Origin: Phoronis australis
Taxonomy: Eukaryota; Phoronida; Phoronidae
Direction of reading: 5' to 3'
NCBI GenBank assembly: GCA_002633005.1
Contig: NMRA01000264.1
Coordinates: 135,615 to 199,614, forward strand
DNA length: 64,000 nucleotides
The notes beneath the pieces are model-generated. The model ran no database searches. It was not told the DNA's origin and worked only from the letters and a program-made list of their open reading frames with translations. The translations under genes were made by a program, and so were the position numbers. Each line of letters starts with the position of its first letter. Positions within the stretch are counted from its first letter, which is position 1. This document shows positions 61,175 to 64,000 of this stretch, in pieces.

Positions 61175-64000
61175 CGTTTTTTCAATTTCCTCGAGAACAA
61201 GAAATGCTTCCAAATTGGCTTGCAGAAGTAAAGAATGAAAAGTACACCATTAATACCAAGTATGAGGCCATGAAATATCTGTGTCTGTGGCCTGCATTGT
61301 TCTGTTTCAAAATGAATTATTCTCACCTTAGCCAATGTTTAAGGAAAACTGAAACAAAGTATGTCTCAGTAGAAACAATATGTAATGCTTCTGAAGTGTT
61401 GGTAAGAGTAAATGATTGGAGAAACCAACCATGAATAAATCATACTGTGTTTCCAACTTCAGATGCAATAAAACTATTGACCAGGCACCAGGCTGGCACC
61501 CAGACCATGTAAGCGCATGCTAATTCAGTGTTTGATGACAGAAAGCTGTTGTGAAATAAAAAAACTCATTTATATGCTATGTTCAGTTGTTAGAAAATTT
61601 TTATTTAAGTATATTTTATATTTACATTATTCAATCATTGTTATTGCACAACATTTGCCCTAGGTGTTCTTTGCAAGGGGAACCTAGTACTGACTTCACA
61701 GCACCCCCCCCCCCAAGCAGAATTGCAATTTCGCGACCAATTCACCAAAATATTCTCCTGCACATTATTTCTTTTGGTTCACTACTCCTAATCTTTTCGT
61801 GACTGGAAGTTTAGTTTTCAACCTTGGCATCGGCTAGTTTATGTGCGTGATGTAGTCCAGTTGACAATGGGCCTGATCCGGGTTCCGAGCCACAGGGTTA
61901 TAACAAGTGTTTTGTGTGTTTAGAACTGAAAAAATTTGCAAGTCTGAAATCACAACACAAGGCTATGCTCTTCTGTCTGTATTTCACGGAAGAATAATTC
62001 TAATTTATCGCCGAATAAATAGTTGGCCTACCAAGCTTTGTTGGCTCAGTATGTTCAAAATTTCTGTAAATCCGTAACATATTGTTAGATCCCATGATGT
62101 CAATTTCAGCACCTTCATCTGCCGTCTAGTGTCAGGTAAAATAACTAAACTTGCTGTTACTGAGTAGAACTACTCGATCTAATTGATACAAATTGGTTCC
62201 TAGATACAAAATCAGTGTTCTCCACAACACTTAATCCAAACACAACCGAAATTTCTTGACAAGTTCAGTGTCAGTAGTCAACATTGTCTTTTCTGTAGCA
62301 CCATTTTTTGCTGGAGGTATTTATATATGTTTCCAAACTGTACACTGAACTGGTGTGACCTACTTTTTGACAGGTCTAAGTGTAGTTTTCCTAGCAGTGT
62401 ATCACATACCGTAATCGTTCGGGTTAACGCCCATGGTCAGTTAACCGCCCATCCCCGACTTTAAGTGGATTTTCGATTTAACCGCCCACTGCTCGGTTAA
62501 GCGCCCCCCTGCGATTTTTGAAGATTTCCAGTTAAGCGCCCACCTCTCGGTTAAGCGCCCATCCCCGACTTTTAAAGAAGGAAGATTTAGCGCCTAGTGC
62601 TAAGGAAACGCGCGATTCCCCGACTTTTAGAAAAAGATCAATGATCACAATGAGTGCAACGACGCCGGGACTCCGAGACGGTGGTCTAGCAATCTGAATT
62701 ACAATACAGGTAACGAGTTACTGTCTTGGGTCATGAACTCACTTCAAAATATAATACTTGAACCTTTTTGTCACTTTATTTTCTTCCCTTGTTTGCAAAC
62801 TTTTAAGAACGCCGCCGGCGTCAAAACCTCCGCTTTCATTGACTTTGTCTGCCGCGCTGAGTTTCCGTCTGTAGTGCACTAGATAAAACATATATTCGAA
62901 AAAATCAGGCCAGAGAAATGTGACAATGGTTTAAATTGCCAACCTTCCAAATTCTATTAAGGTGGGAAGCTCTCGTATTTTGAACAACTCTCACAACTCA
63001 CGGAAAGATATCAAATTCGCAATATTTTGATGAATATAACTGCCGGGTTATAGAGGATGTGGGGCGACCGAAGGGACAGTACAAGTGCCTTACTGGGTTA
63101 CCGATTTCGTTGCTGCCTCTCGATTTCTGAATTCAAACGTTGGCAATAATGTATGTTTGGGTATGATCTTGAAGTAATAAAAAGCGGCTAGTCAAATTTT
63201 TGGTTTTTCGCTTATTGCATCTCAGTCAAACTGGTTAGCAGATTTAACTAATGTCGCTGGCTGTTCTTTACTATTCCTTGCGTCAGCCCCCACGTAAGTG
63301 TGACTGTGTGAATTATCGTTTCCACATCCCCTTTTTAGCCATCCCGAATAATTTTGTTAATACATTGGCCATTTTTAGCCTGAACAAAAATTCTTACCAT
63401 TCAAATCTGAAATATCTACGACGTAGACTGCTTGACGGTAGTGGGGTAGGAGATTCACGCAGCTAGTTACAGGGATGGGCTTAGGGAGCATCGAGCCGGG
63501 AAATATGGGAATAGACTTGACATCGCAGTTTTGGGGAACATTGACAACGGAGGAATATCGTAAAGAACTGGGTCTTTCATAACAGCAGCTTAAAAGTACA
63601 TAGTCACGCCCGTTTGTGTTACTTCGTCAGACTGTCGCTATGTGTGACTGATTTGTAGTGGTGCACGTGCGCAAGTTCCCACACTTTGGAGTGCATGTTA
63701 CCTTGACACCAACAAGTGATTGACAGGTGACTCACACGTAGGCCATACGTGCGAGCTGAATACCCGCCACTATCTTTGGCCATAAAAAACGAGATGCATA
63801 TTGAAAGAGGCCGTTATATTACTTGACGGCATTTCCAAGTCACGATTGTCAGCCGACTGAGACATTGCGCGAGAACAGCGGGACCGAACAGTGCCGCAGT
63901 GCGATATTACAAGCGATATAAATAGGATAATCTGGACATCTTGCATGAAAAATAAATGTTTTTCCACCACGAAGTTTGGTAAGGTGATCGTTTAGAATAA
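61175..64000. other. Right-hand flank, possible 5' region of the lamin-like gene
   Basis: No confident exon. It contains the GTTAANCGCCC motif array at 62.42 kb. Near 63.8 kb a minus-strand ATG (63865) reads MSQSADNRDLEMPSS up to a GTAATA donor in phase 1. This could be an alternative upstream exon, but it lacks a phase-compatible partner. The last 400 bases are less AT-rich, which could suit a promoter. Confidence 0.35.
62405..62640. repeat. GTTAANCGCCC motif array
   Basis: Six occurrences of TTAA(C/G)CGCCC or TTAACGCCC (near 62422, 62440, 62477, 62495, 62531 and 62549), interleaved with three CCCCGACTTT strings. It begins with CCGTAATCGTTCGGG. It looks like a decayed repeat unit rather than coding DNA. 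The family is not recognised. Confidence 0.6.

Noticed and set aside
61045-61335. 96-residue minus-strand ORF (basic, His-rich end) as a lamin-like 5' exon
   Set aside because: None of its possible donors gives phase 2, as required by the exon at 54446. Only the overlapping short ATG frame does.

Overview
This 64 kb window is eukaryotic (metazoan) genomic DNA. It has long AT-rich introns with GT-AG junctions, many dispersed and tandem repeats, one 37-bp N gap and two single-N contig joins. It carries two large multi-exon genes that converge tail to tail. No bacterial-style genes, operons, rRNA or CRISPR arrays are seen. The family content and repeat style suggest a non-vertebrate bilaterian, probably marine. 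The exact phylum cannot be read from the sequence alone.

Plus strand, about 1.0-41.4 kb: a nearly complete DSCAM-family neuronal cell-adhesion receptor. Its extreme 5' end (signal peptide and Ig1) lies left of the window. I can place 36 coding exons whose splice phases fit end to end. They encode Ig2-Ig9, FN1-FN4, Ig10, FN5-FN6, one transmembrane helix and a long cytoplasmic tail ending in a PDZ-ligand-like TVV. The domain order Ig9-FN4-Ig1-FN2 is diagnostic of DSCAM. Nearly all exons are in phase 1. Unlike arthropod Dscam1, the Ig2, Ig3, Ig7 and transmembrane exons are single-copy. The apparent second copies of the FN6 exon (about 25.0/25.5 kb) and the first cytoplasmic exon (about 30.7/31.4 kb) each flank a single N and are best read as unmerged haplotype overlaps.

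Minus strand, 43.7-54.4 kb, with its 5' end further right: a 12-exon intermediate-filament/lamin-like gene. It encodes an unusually long head of at least about 279 residues, a lamin-length coiled-coil rod, a proline-rich linker, a lamin tail domain and a C-terminus without a CaaX box. A tiny possible first coding exon lies near 61.16 kb.

Repeats fill the introns and the right-hand 9.5 kb. They include LINE 3' fragments, tRNA-derived SINE-like sequences, several TIR elements (MITEs), and a three-copy dispersed family built of modules that each carry a CCCCTAGTGGC-like (CTCF-like) core. Several minisatellites sit next to DSCAM splice acceptors, and an array of GTTAANCGCCC motifs lies at 62.4 kb. 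No new biochemical system is evident. The most notable items are the atypical lamin-like gene, the nested TIR element and the repeat-borne CTCF-like motifs.
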